DNA of 16,282 nucleotides from Candidatus Methanogaster sp. UBA203 (GTDB lineage: Archaea; Halobacteriota; Methanosarcinia; Methanosarcinales; Methanogasteraceae), in contig DASC01000129.1 of the NCBI GenBank assembly GCA_002503595.1, positions 1 through 16,282 of the forward strand, given 5' to 3'. Of the stretch, positions 1 to 6,784 are shown in pieces. Position numbers and translations under genes: made by a program. The stretch's first letter is position 1. Each line of letters starts with the position of its first letter. The notes under the pieces are model-generated. The model did no database searches. It had not been told where the DNA came from and was given only the letters and a program-made list of their open reading frames with translations.

Positions 1-43
1 GGCTGCGTAGGTGAGTAGTTACGAAGCATTTAACCATTTATTC

Positions 44-73
44 CCCTCCGCGTCCCTCCGCGTACTCTGCGGT
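44..73. repeat. Short GC-rich tandem repeat
   Basis: CCCTCCGCGT occurs twice in tandem (44-53, 54-63), followed by a diverged third unit ACTCTGCGGT. From memory, it resembles a family of intergenic repeats of the CTCCGCGT/CTCTGCGGT type scattered in many genomes; this was not checked. Confidence 0.5.
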
Positions 74-167
74 TAAATTCCCTGTGTGGTTACAGTATGC
101 CCCATGTCCCAAGTAGTTCCTACATAGTGAAGTCCCCCGATAGTGGTTCAGGTACCTGAGTAGTTAC

Positions 168-174
168 AAAAAAA
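168..174 (-). terminator. Oligo-T termination signal after the receptor gene
   Basis: On the minus strand, seven T follow the receptor's TGA stop by six bases. No hairpin precedes them, which fits archaeal transcription termination at T-rich runs. Confidence 0.5.
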
Positions 175-180
175 GTAGAA

Positions 181-2319
181 TCAATAGAAGACCTTCAGCG
201 TGATTCCAAAAATGATCCCCAGAATGATTGGCCAGTAGAGGAGTTTTGCGACTAAGTTATCCCTGTGATGGACAAAACCACTCCTGGTGTTTGACGCAAA
301 GAGGATAGAATTGACAGATGTAGTCAAAATGGCTAAATAGAGTACGAAGTAGAAGTATTCCAGATAGATAATTCCATTGGCAGCCAGTTTCTGCCTGATA
401 GAGACGTGTGAAACGATGAGGACAAAGAACAGTGCAGCGCAATATGCCAGAACTGCGGAGGCATTGAAGCCATATAGGGAAATCTTCGCAGTATCATGGG
501 TTAATATCATCAGGACCGCGAAGAGTAAGAGCGCTACTACCACAAGTGGAGTCAGGTCTGCTACGAGGAGGGTCATGAAATTCCGCCTCATGCCAACGCT
601 ATAGTATAGTTCGGGAGACTCGTTATATCCGGGGGGGTTATCGACTCCAAAGGTGGTGGTGTAGCTATTCTTTCTGTAGCTGAAATAGCTATTTTCAATC
701 TCCCAGCCTTCAAGGACGAAGTCCTGCTCCAACCCGGGTTTGCTGTCCGGATGCATCTCGGAATACGAATCAAAGTCAGGGGTAAGGATAACATTTCTGT
801 AGAACTCGCCGGGCCAGAGTCTTATCCACACATCTTCCCGGTCGAAGGGATATTTTGAATAGTCGAATTGCTGACGCAGGACTGCTCTGAAGTACCACCC
901 GGTAACCCCATTACCCAGGTCATAAGCTTCTTCGATCTCTATCTCCTCAGCCTCCGGAAAGATTACTCCGTGGGACACGTTGGCGGTTCTATTATCTGAA
1001 TAGTCCTGCCAGATATATCCCGTCACAATCACGTTATTCGCACTTGAAAACCGCAGGGACTGGAGAAAAATTCCGGTGGGGATTCGTATAGGTTGATCCG
1101 TACTCTGTTTTACCTCATGATCCTGCAGAAGTTTGTGCATCGCAACTTCCAGACCGACTCTGTCGAATACATCGGTACCGTGGCTGCCCCCATTAGATGA
1201 GTCCTCCAGAGCAAGATGCCATATAAAACCGGTTCCAAGTGCACATAGAATAGAAAACACAATCACCACAGCCCAGAGACTGCTGGAACTGCCTTTGTCT
1301 ACGCGGAAGATAAGTATGGAAAGGAAGAAGAGAAACGCCATAACAGCCAGGGCAATATGGATCAGTAAGCGACGCTGAGATGTTTTTATGCTTTCTAAGA
1401 TATTATCTTCGACAAAGACCACCCCCAGTGTCCAGTTACTCGATGGGATCTGCTCATAGAAGACCCATGACGTCTTGCCGGTATGATTGACAAATATCTT
1501 TTGATGCTTGCCGGGGTTTATATTCTGAGTGATTAGCCGCAGTGTTTCATCGGTTTCCTGTAACTCTTTTATGTCTCTGCCAAGGTACTCCCGGATCGGA
1601 TGAGCAACCACAGTTCCCTTTTCCGTGAGAATAAAACCATAGCCCATGTCATCCAGATCAAGTGATGCAACCTGCCGACCCATGTCATCCAGCGAATAAA
1701 CCGCGGCGATGACGCCTGCAGGGTTTTTCTCTCCGCCGGATGCATCGGCGCGATAAAAGGGGCAGGCATGCACTGCCAGTAACGTGTCGCTCGCCGTTCC
1801 AAAATAGGGGTCGATCCAGCCAGCACCTTCGTCAAGCGGTTGGTGGTACCATACGGTTCGATTCTCGATTCTATCCTTGACATCCGGCAGGGTGTAATCA
1901 TAAGAATCTTCGATTTGAATCAGTTCGGGTTCCCCGCGTTTCCACACACAGTATGGGGCATAAAGGCGCATCTTTGAATCGTACTCATAAGGTACATACC
2001 CCGCGGCAACACCAAAGAGTTCCGGGTGCTCTTTCAGCGTAGCATTCAGTCTTCCAGCGACCTGATCGTTCTTCAGTTTCCCGGTACTGAGGTCATCTGC
2101 GATTGATTCGGTGATGGCTGGCAGTTCACCAAGCTTGCCGCTGATCACTCCAGTAGCACACTCAGCCTGAGCCTCTGCGTCTTCCCTGGCACGCCCGAGC
2201 ATCTGATCGGCGTTGGTTATGTATGCGTGCCCGAGGAATATCATGAGCAGCAGACTTGCTATGCAGAGGAGCGAGGAGAGTGTTAGTATTAGTTTCCGGT
2301 GGTTAGCTGTCTGTTTCAC
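181..2319 (-). CDS. Cache-domain pentameric ligand-gated ion channel (Cys-loop receptor homologue)
   Basis: This 712-aa membrane protein fuses two sensor modules. TM1 (9-31) is followed by an extracellular double-Cache domain (about 35-310; WIDPYFGTASDTLLAVHACP at 168-187, GYGFILTEKGTVVAHP at 226-241). TM2 (318-338) and TM3 (347-368) form a hairpin back to the outside. Residues 385-575 form a Cys-loop-receptor ligand-binding beta sandwich: YIWQDYSD, the hallmark YPFDREDVWIRLWP (490-503), and a GWEIENSYFSYRK then MRRNF end; there are no cysteines, as in other prokaryotic members. M1 to M4 follow at about 581-607, 614-638, 650-674 and 690-710, ending three residues after M4. The predicted topology (seven helices, channel C-terminus outside) is self-consistent. 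It would open an ion pathway on binding a ligand, with Cache as a second input. GTG start at 2319 with AGAGG upstream. The ligand cannot be told. Confidence 0.85.
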   Translation of the reverse strand: MKQTANHRKLILTLSSLLCIASLLLMIFLGHAYITNADQMLGRAREDAEAQAECATGVISGKLGELPAITESIADDLSTGKLKNDQVAGRLNATLKEHPELFGVAAGYVPYEYDSKMRLYAPYCVWKRGEPELIQIEDSYDYTLPDVKDRIENRTVWYHQPLDEGAGWIDPYFGTASDTLLAVHACPFYRADASGGEKNPAGVIAAVYSLDDMGRQVASLDLDDMGYGFILTEKGTVVAHPIREYLGRDIKELQETDETLRLITQNINPGKHQKIFVNHTGKTSWVFYEQIPSSNWTLGVVFVEDNILESIKTSQRRLLIHIALAVMAFLFFLSILIFRVDKGSSSSLWAVVIVFSILCALGTGFIWHLALEDSSNGGSHGTDVFDRVGLEVAMHKLLQDHEVKQSTDQPIRIPTGIFLQSLRFSSANNVIVTGYIWQDYSDNRTANVSHGVIFPEAEEIEIEEAYDLGNGVTGWYFRAVLRQQFDYSKYPFDREDVWIRLWPGEFYRNVILTPDFDSYSEMHPDSKPGLEQDFVLEGWEIENSYFSYRKNSYTTTFGVDNPPGYNESPELYYSVGMRRNFMTLLVADLTPLVVVALLLFAVLMILTHDTAKISLYGFNASAVLAYCAALFFVLIVSHVSIRQKLAANGIIYLEYFYFVLYLAILTTSVNSILFASNTRSGFVHHRDNLVAKLLYWPIILGIIFGITLKVFY

Positions 2320-2564
2320 TGGTATGCCTCTTTATTTGGGATTTGTTTTGTTTATTGAATTTGATACGTCGCCAAAACGTATTATCAAACACTGATCAGC
2401 GCAGAGACGGTTTTCGCAGCACTACTCCTCTCTTTGGATATCATATACTCCAGTTTCTGTGGTCAGCTACGGGGGTAGTGGGATCTCTGTTAACAATTCC
2501 ACCACTATTCCATGTCCATTCATCCGCGATTCTACCGTATGACCCGCTGCTTTGATTTTTTTGG
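2320..2564 (-). other. Intergenic region between cargo operon and receptor gene
   Basis: These 245 bp have no convincing gene. On the minus strand, GTATATGA (2441-2448) is a possible archaeal TATA-like element, which would give a leader of roughly 95 nt for the receptor gene. The AT-rich stretch near 2340-2375 is a second possible promoter location. The receptor's ribosome binding site is AGAGG, seven bases before its GTG. No clear terminator follows the cargo stop, so read-through from the eCIS operon is possible. The promoter assignment is weak. Confidence 0.3.
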
Positions 2565-4157
2565 CTACCAGTGAAATCGCATCTTGATGTTTGTCGTGTA
2601 CGTTTCCGGCACAGGGACAAGACCATTAGTACGATAGATCACCATACCTGTAAACTCGCATCCTGGATATGTGTCACCGTCATCCACATCCTTGCCTATC
2701 TCGTGTCCTACCACGCCTAACTGTCCGAACAAAACGTCGATTGGTCGACCTTCCCACTCAGCCCAAGAGTGCGAACCGAAGAACCAATGTTTCCCATTAT
2801 CGACATTTCCCGTCTTTCCCTCACTGTCCACGATCTTGCCTCCACCCCGTACCAAGATATTTTTTCCAGATACGCTTCCCTTTGTCAGCTTGATCCCGAA
2901 GCACTCGTTTGCTATCGCAACAAACTCGTTTCGCAGGGTGGCGCAGTCACCCTCTGACCCCCATAAAGCTTTACTGCTGCTTGGCGTGTACTTAAAGTCA
3001 GTCCGCTTGTAGAAGTTTTCAATGAGCTGTCCAATAATCGCCTCTTCTGGCAGTTCTTCCGCCGCGTCTAAACCCTTGAGCAGATGTCCGTGGGATGTAT
3101 GTTTCTCTTTGAAGCCTTCTATTTTTTCAGAGTCTATCTTCAACCTCTGGATAACGGTGGGCGAGTGGGTTGCGTATTTTGCTGGGTTTGACGATCGTAC
3201 TGTCAATTCCTGCCGTCCTATTTGTTCGTAGCCCATCTCCTGCTCGAAGGTCTCACCCGTGGGGTGGGTGGTCATGCCACTTCCACCCTCACTCACCCGA
3301 CCTGTACTCTGCTGCACCACATGCGTCAGCTCATGCGCAAGCAACTCCTTCCCGCCTCGACTCCCGGGATCGTACGCGCCCTGCCTGAAGAAGACGTCCT
3401 GCCCTGTAGTGAAAGCCCGAGCCTGAATCGACCGATTGAGCGTGTCAGATTCCGCACCGGTATGTACCTTGACCCCGCCGAAGTCCGCGCCAAACGCCTG
3501 CTCCATCGGCGCCCGAATGCCGCGTGAGAGCGGCTGCCCGCTGCCACGCGCCCGCTGGATTGCGGCTTCCAGATCCGGTGCTGCAGCTATCCCGCCGCCG
3601 GGCTCACGCTGCACTATCGACATCATCTGAAGCTCCTCTTCCTCTTCCGGGATATCCTGTCGCTGGATAGTATCGATCATCTTGCCCTGCAGAAGTTCCT
3701 CTTCCTCCTCGGGCTGTCTTTGGATCATCTTTCCTTGCAGCAGTTCTTCTTCTTCCGGCGGCGGCTGCCGCTGCACAGCCTGTCCCGGTCCTGCCGGCTG
3801 GCTCGCTGGCTGGTTGATCCGGTCCACGACCTGCCCTGCCACCCGGTCAGCTTCCTGCTCATAGACATCGCCCGGCGGGTTGATGGTAAGCTTCGCCTGT
3901 ATCAGAGATCCATGATCCGCTGGCTCACGCTGAGCCGCGCCGATCCCTGAAAGCAGCTGCCCCACAGCGCGGTTTCCAATGGTACGCTGAAGCTGCAACA
4001 CATCAGCAGTGGTGAGTGATTCCGGGGCTGCTGTGGCACGCTGGATGATTGCTGCCGGGTGTGTCTGCCGCGTCAGCGTCATGCTGTGAGGGCGCTGCTG
4101 CTTTGTAGAAGTTGTGGTTGTTTTCTTTGCGGTGTGTGCTGGTTGGTGTGTAAACAT
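2565..4157 (-). CDS. DUF4157 eCIS cargo protein with transglutaminase-like C-terminal domain
   Basis: This 530-aa protein is the sister of the preceding cargo: leader, acidic LLQGKMIQRQ tract and DUF4157 (about 207-283, HELTH at 275-279) are almost the same. After a linker of about 50 residues unique to it and a VIQRL junction (335-339) comes a different C-terminal domain of about 190 residues. It has WGSEGDCATLRNEFVAIA (399-416), then KHWFFGSHSWAEWEGRPIDV (456-475). Cys405, His463 and Asp474 fit the transglutaminase-fold triad (Cys in a helix start, HxW strand, then D). Such domains cross-link, deamidate or cleave proteins. Start: a GTG at 4184 would overlap the upstream gene by 14 bp, but the ATG at 4157 has AAGGA upstream and aligns residue for residue with the sister's N-terminus (AKK at 10-12 in both), so I chose it. 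Confidence 0.8.
   Translation of the reverse strand: MFTHQPAHTAKKTTTTSTKQQRPHSMTLTRQTHPAAIIQRATAAPESLTTADVLQLQRTIGNRAVGQLLSGIGAAQREPADHGSLIQAKLTINPPGDVYEQEADRVAGQVVDRINQPASQPAGPGQAVQRQPPPEEEELLQGKMIQRQPEEEEELLQGKMIDTIQRQDIPEEEEELQMMSIVQREPGGGIAAAPDLEAAIQRARGSGQPLSRGIRAPMEQAFGADFGGVKVHTGAESDTLNRSIQARAFTTGQDVFFRQGAYDPGSRGGKELLAHELTHVVQQSTGRVSEGGSGMTTHPTGETFEQEMGYEQIGRQELTVRSSNPAKYATHSPTVIQRLKIDSEKIEGFKEKHTSHGHLLKGLDAAEELPEEAIIGQLIENFYKRTDFKYTPSSSKALWGSEGDCATLRNEFVAIANECFGIKLTKGSVSGKNILVRGGGKIVDSEGKTGNVDNGKHWFFGSHSWAEWEGRPIDVLFGQLGVVGHEIGKDVDDGDTYPGCEFTGMVIYRTNGLVPVPETYTTNIKMRFHW
3310..4075 (-). repeat. Duplicated leader block, copy 2
   Basis: Second copy of the leader and DUF4157 coding block. 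Compared with copy 1 it has small in-frame length changes in the linker (an extra QPAS segment, and a PPP in place of an EV before the acidic tract) and only scattered base changes elsewhere. This points to recent duplication or ongoing gene conversion. Confidence 0.9.
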
Positions 4158-4170
4158 TGGTTTATTTTCC

Positions 4171-5469
4171 TTAGTATCCAGCACTCCTCAGCACTTTTGC
4201 TACCCAACGCTGACAATTGTTGAACAAAAGACTATAGTTGCCCGGGGCACTATTAGCACCTACAGCAGTTGCTATTCTAGCATCGTCTAAACCTGGGAGC
4301 GCCTGAGCATACCCCCCTGTACCTTCGTTCCATCTCAACTCGTTGTCGAAGAAACCTACATTGGTTATGGCGTTACCATTATTGATCCCTGGTATCACCT
4401 GTGGAGTATTGAAAAATATGTGCTCGTGGTACAAGCCAAGATTGAATATATTCCCTCTTCTACGCCAGACCCATGGGTTTCCCAGCCAACCCAGACCACT
4501 TAATTGACGCCTTGCCGTATATGCAGGCTGAACCACGCCGCCACCCACGTTATTTGTTACCCCGATCCCCAATCGTTGTATTGGGTCTCCTTTCAGTTTT
4601 TCAGGCTGCTTCTGAAGAGTTGCGTTTTGCTGCACCACATGCGTCAGCTCATGCGCAAGCAACTCCTTCCCGCCTCGACTCCCGGGATCGTACGCACCCT
4701 GCCTGAAGAAGACGTCCTGCCCTGTAGTGAAAGCCCGAGCCTGAATCGACCGATTGAGCAGGTCAGATTCCGCACCGGTATGTACCTTGACCCCGCCGAA
4801 GTCCGCGCCAAACGCCTGCTCCATCGGCGCCCGAATACCGCTTGCGAGCGGCTGCCCGCTGCCACGCGCCCGCTGGATTGTAGCTTCCAGATCCGGTGCT
4901 GCGGCAATCCCGCCGCCGGGCGCACGCTGCACTATCGGCATCATCTGAAGCTCATCTTCATCTTCGAGTTCCTGTCGCTGGATAGTATCGATCATCTTGC
5001 CCTGCAGAAGTTCCTCTTCCTCCTCGGGCTGTCTTTGGATCATCTTTCCTTGCAGCAGTTCTTCTTCTTCCGGCACCTCCTGCCGCTGCACAGCCTGCCC
5101 CTGACCAGCGGGCTGGTTGATCCGGTCCACGACCTGCCCTGCCACCCGGTCAGCTTCCTGCTCGTAGACATCGCCCGGCGGGTTGATGGTAAGCTTCGCC
5201 TGTATCAGAGATCCATGATCCGCTGGCTCCCGCTGAGCCACGCCGATCCCTGAAAGCAGCTGCCCCACAGCGCGGTTTCCAATGGTGCGCTGAAGCTGCA
5301 GCACATCAGCAGTGGTAAGCGATTCCGGGGCTGCTGTGGCACGCTGGATGATCGCTGCAGGATGCTGCTGCCGCGTAAGCCCGGGATCTGTCCTTCTCGA
5401 AGGTTGCTGCTGCTTTTGGGTAGCTGCAGCTGGTTTCTTCGCATTTCGTACCTGTTTGTAGTTAGTCAT
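4171..5469 (-). CDS. DUF4157 eCIS cargo protein with permuted papain/LRAT-like C-terminal domain
   Basis: This 432-aa protein is a probable injected toxin. Leader (1-200): polar N-terminus, LQLQRTIGNRAVGQLL (57-72), PGDVYEQEADRVAGQVV (98-114), then an acidic tract with two LLQGKMI(Q/D) units and many (I/V)QRQ motifs. DUF4157 (about 204-281) contains GVKVHTGAESD and the zinc-peptidase-like HELTH (273-277). A short IQRL junction (297-300) leads to a 132-aa C-terminal domain. That domain has LYHEHIFFN (346-354) followed, 65 residues on, by YSLLFNNCQRWVAKVL (412-427). His first and Asn-Cys-x-x-(aromatic) later is the order of permuted papain-fold enzymes (LRAT/YiiX-like hydrolases or acyltransferases). 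His348 or His350 and Cys419 would be catalytic. DUF4157 is known to be enriched in eCIS-associated toxins. ATG at 5469 has GGGGGA eight bases upstream. Confidence 0.8.
   Translation of the reverse strand: MTNYKQVRNAKKPAAATQKQQQPSRRTDPGLTRQQHPAAIIQRATAAPESLTTADVLQLQRTIGNRAVGQLLSGIGVAQREPADHGSLIQAKLTINPPGDVYEQEADRVAGQVVDRINQPAGQGQAVQRQEVPEEEELLQGKMIQRQPEEEEELLQGKMIDTIQRQELEDEDELQMMPIVQRAPGGGIAAAPDLEATIQRARGSGQPLASGIRAPMEQAFGADFGGVKVHTGAESDLLNRSIQARAFTTGQDVFFRQGAYDPGSRGGKELLAHELTHVVQQNATLQKQPEKLKGDPIQRLGIGVTNNVGGGVVQPAYTARRQLSGLGWLGNPWVWRRRGNIFNLGLYHEHIFFNTPQVIPGINNGNAITNVGFFDNELRWNEGTGGYAQALPGLDDARIATAVGANSAPGNYSLLFNNCQRWVAKVLRSAGY
4628..5375 (-). repeat. Duplicated leader block, copy 1
   Basis: The part of the first cargo gene that codes the leader and DUF4157 is repeated in the second cargo gene. 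By eye, long stretches differ only by isolated bases. Similarity starts sharply at TGCTGCACCAC (plus strand) just after the HELTHVVQQ codons, and fades upstream around codon 32. The 3' parts, coding the C-terminal domains, show no similarity. Confidence 0.9.
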
Positions 5470-5563
5470 TCTATATTCCCCCTTATGTTCTGTTTTTGCA
5501 AGTTCTGTTCGAGGTTGCAGTGGTTACGCCACTTTTGACTGAAACCACCTCCAACAATACCCA

Positions 5564-6766
5564 TCAGGATGTTGTTGAATTATTATCTGCGACTCCTGCG
5601 GCATTCTCTGGCGTTACGCCCGGTTTTGCGTATTCATATATGACCTCAGTCTTGTTCCAGAGTTCCGTTCTGCTATGGAGTACCTCATACCCGGACTCCT
5701 TTTTAGTCGCGGTTATGTAGAGTTTCATCTTGCAATCATTATTGGCTCGCACAGTGATTCTGCCAGTAGCTGCGTTTGTCCGGCTCTTATTCAGTTCCTG
5801 CTCCAGCTGATCAAAGTTGATACTGAATTTCGGTTCAAGCCCGGTTCCCAAACAATCGATAAACCTGACGTTTCCAATACCGGGTTTGTCTTCATCCACC
5901 ATCAGCGTTATCCAGCTCACGTTACTCCTGACTGCCCAGAAGAGGGTCCCGGTTCCCGAATTATCTATCTTAATCTCCACAGGTTTGAAAGTATCCGGTT
6001 CCTCTTTATTTATACTTCTGGGATTTGGTGATAGGCGTAAATTGGCTGACAGCTCCGGATGTTTGTCCTTTTTATTGGATATATTAAACGGAATCGTCAG
6101 TAGTCTATTCTTCCACAGAACTGACCCGGTGTTGTCTATCAGGATATATGCATAATACGGCTCCCCCGGATTCGGGCTGAACTCGCTATCAGGAGTGTAG
6201 ATGGTAATCACAACATTCTGCGATCCCGCCCATGTGGCATCATGCAGATATATCCAGTCCTTGTCCTCCAGCAGTTCCCACTTAAGTTTCCCGATATGCT
6301 TTATTATAGGCAGATTCCATGGCCATGCCCGGTCTATGGAATACGTATAATCGCGTTCGGAATTTAGTGACAGATCGTCGTCCTGAGCCTGAATTGACGT
6401 TACTGTCAGCTGCGGCTGCGTTGCTAAGAATATCAGGATCAGTGCAGTAAAGATGGAAATGCCGATGATGATATTCTTCGCCTTTGCTTTCTTATCTTCA
6501 ATGACCTCGTGTTCCCTTAATAAAAATTTCTTCTGGTATTCAGTCTTATCGATAACAGAACTGAATGTCTTCTCCTCAAAACCGTCCTTCTCGATTACAT
6601 AAGTGATCGTCTGCCCGATGTAGTCGTCATCGGTGCTGTAGTCATATCTGCCGTGCTCGTCAGACAGAACAGCAGCTATTTCGTCGTCCTGTACCGCAAG
6701 CTTGATTTTTGCAAATACAACAGGAGTATTGTTCTTTGCGTTTAAAATTATGCCGGATATCTTCAT
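5564..6766 (-). CDS. Single-pass membrane protein: carboxypeptidase-regulatory-like domain, TM helix, BACON-like domains
   Basis: This 400-aa protein starts with a carboxypeptidase-regulatory-like beta domain (1-85): MKISGIILNAKNNTPVVFAKI, then VLSDEHGRYDYS and YVIEKDGFEEKTF. A basic stretch KKAKAK (92-97) precedes one hydrophobic helix (98-117, IIIGISIFTALILIFLATQ). By the positive-inside rule the small domain is cytoplasmic and the rest external. The outer part has two BACON/Ig-like modules: about 120-230 (LKWELLEDKDWIYLHD, NVVITIYTPDSEF, ILIDNTGS) and about 238-355 (VEIKIDNSGTGTLFWAV, SNVSWITL, GRITVRANNDCKMKLYI). There is no cleavable signal peptide. It lies in the operon between accessory and cargo genes, with SD AAGGGTGG before the ATG. 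It may anchor or dock the injection particle at the membrane; this is inference from position and topology. Confidence 0.65.
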   Translation of the reverse strand: MKISGIILNAKNNTPVVFAKIKLAVQDDEIAAVLSDEHGRYDYSTDDDYIGQTITYVIEKDGFEEKTFSSVIDKTEYQKKFLLREHEVIEDKKAKAKNIIIGISIFTALILIFLATQPQLTVTSIQAQDDDLSLNSERDYTYSIDRAWPWNLPIIKHIGKLKWELLEDKDWIYLHDATWAGSQNVVITIYTPDSEFSPNPGEPYYAYILIDNTGSVLWKNRLLTIPFNISNKKDKHPELSANLRLSPNPRSINKEEPDTFKPVEIKIDNSGTGTLFWAVRSNVSWITLMVDEDKPGIGNVRFIDCLGTGLEPKFSINFDQLEQELNKSRTNAATGRITVRANNDCKMKLYITATKKESGYEVLHSRTELWNKTEVIYEYAKPGVTPENAAGVADNNSTTS

Positions 6767-6784
6767 AGTGCCACCCTTAACCCA

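Larger units (their letters stand above)
1..180. other. Non-coding left edge with short repeats and a palindrome
   Basis: No gene is visible. Besides the GC-rich tandem repeat, TGAGTAGTTAC occurs as an exact direct repeat at 12-22 and 157-167, and TCAGGTACCTGA (148-159) is a perfect 12-bp palindrome. Stop codons are frequent in all frames. It looks like spacer after the receptor gene; a binding site for a regulator cannot be ruled out. Confidence 0.45.

Noticed and set aside
2441..2626. 61-codon minus-strand frame after the cargo gene, considered as an immunity gene
   Set aside because: It overlaps the end of the transglutaminase-like domain in another frame, has no ribosome binding site and low-complexity polar content; eCIS cargos do not need immunity genes.
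3606..3767. Repeats in the cargo linker considered as a CRISPR-like array
   Set aside because: They are in-frame protein repeats of the acidic linker, not equal repeats with spacers.
4158..4184. GTG at 4184 as start of the second cargo
   Set aside because: Overlaps the upstream gene by 14 bp and adds nine residues absent in the sister; the ATG at 4157 has a binding site and aligned N-terminus.
4924..5085. Duplicated cargo block considered as an assembly artefact
   Set aside because: The copies differ by scattered substitutions and small in-frame indels, and each leads into its own distinct tip, so they are real paralogues.
4504..5253. 249-codon open frame on the plus strand
   Set aside because: It lies antisense to the duplicated cargo leader, has no binding site, and its translation is an arginine/leucine-rich shadow without family features.
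5519..5533. Stem-loop AGTGG-CGTAA-CCACT between membrane protein and cargo genes, considered as a terminator
   Set aside because: The stem is only five pairs and no T run follows on the coding strand; it is likely chance.
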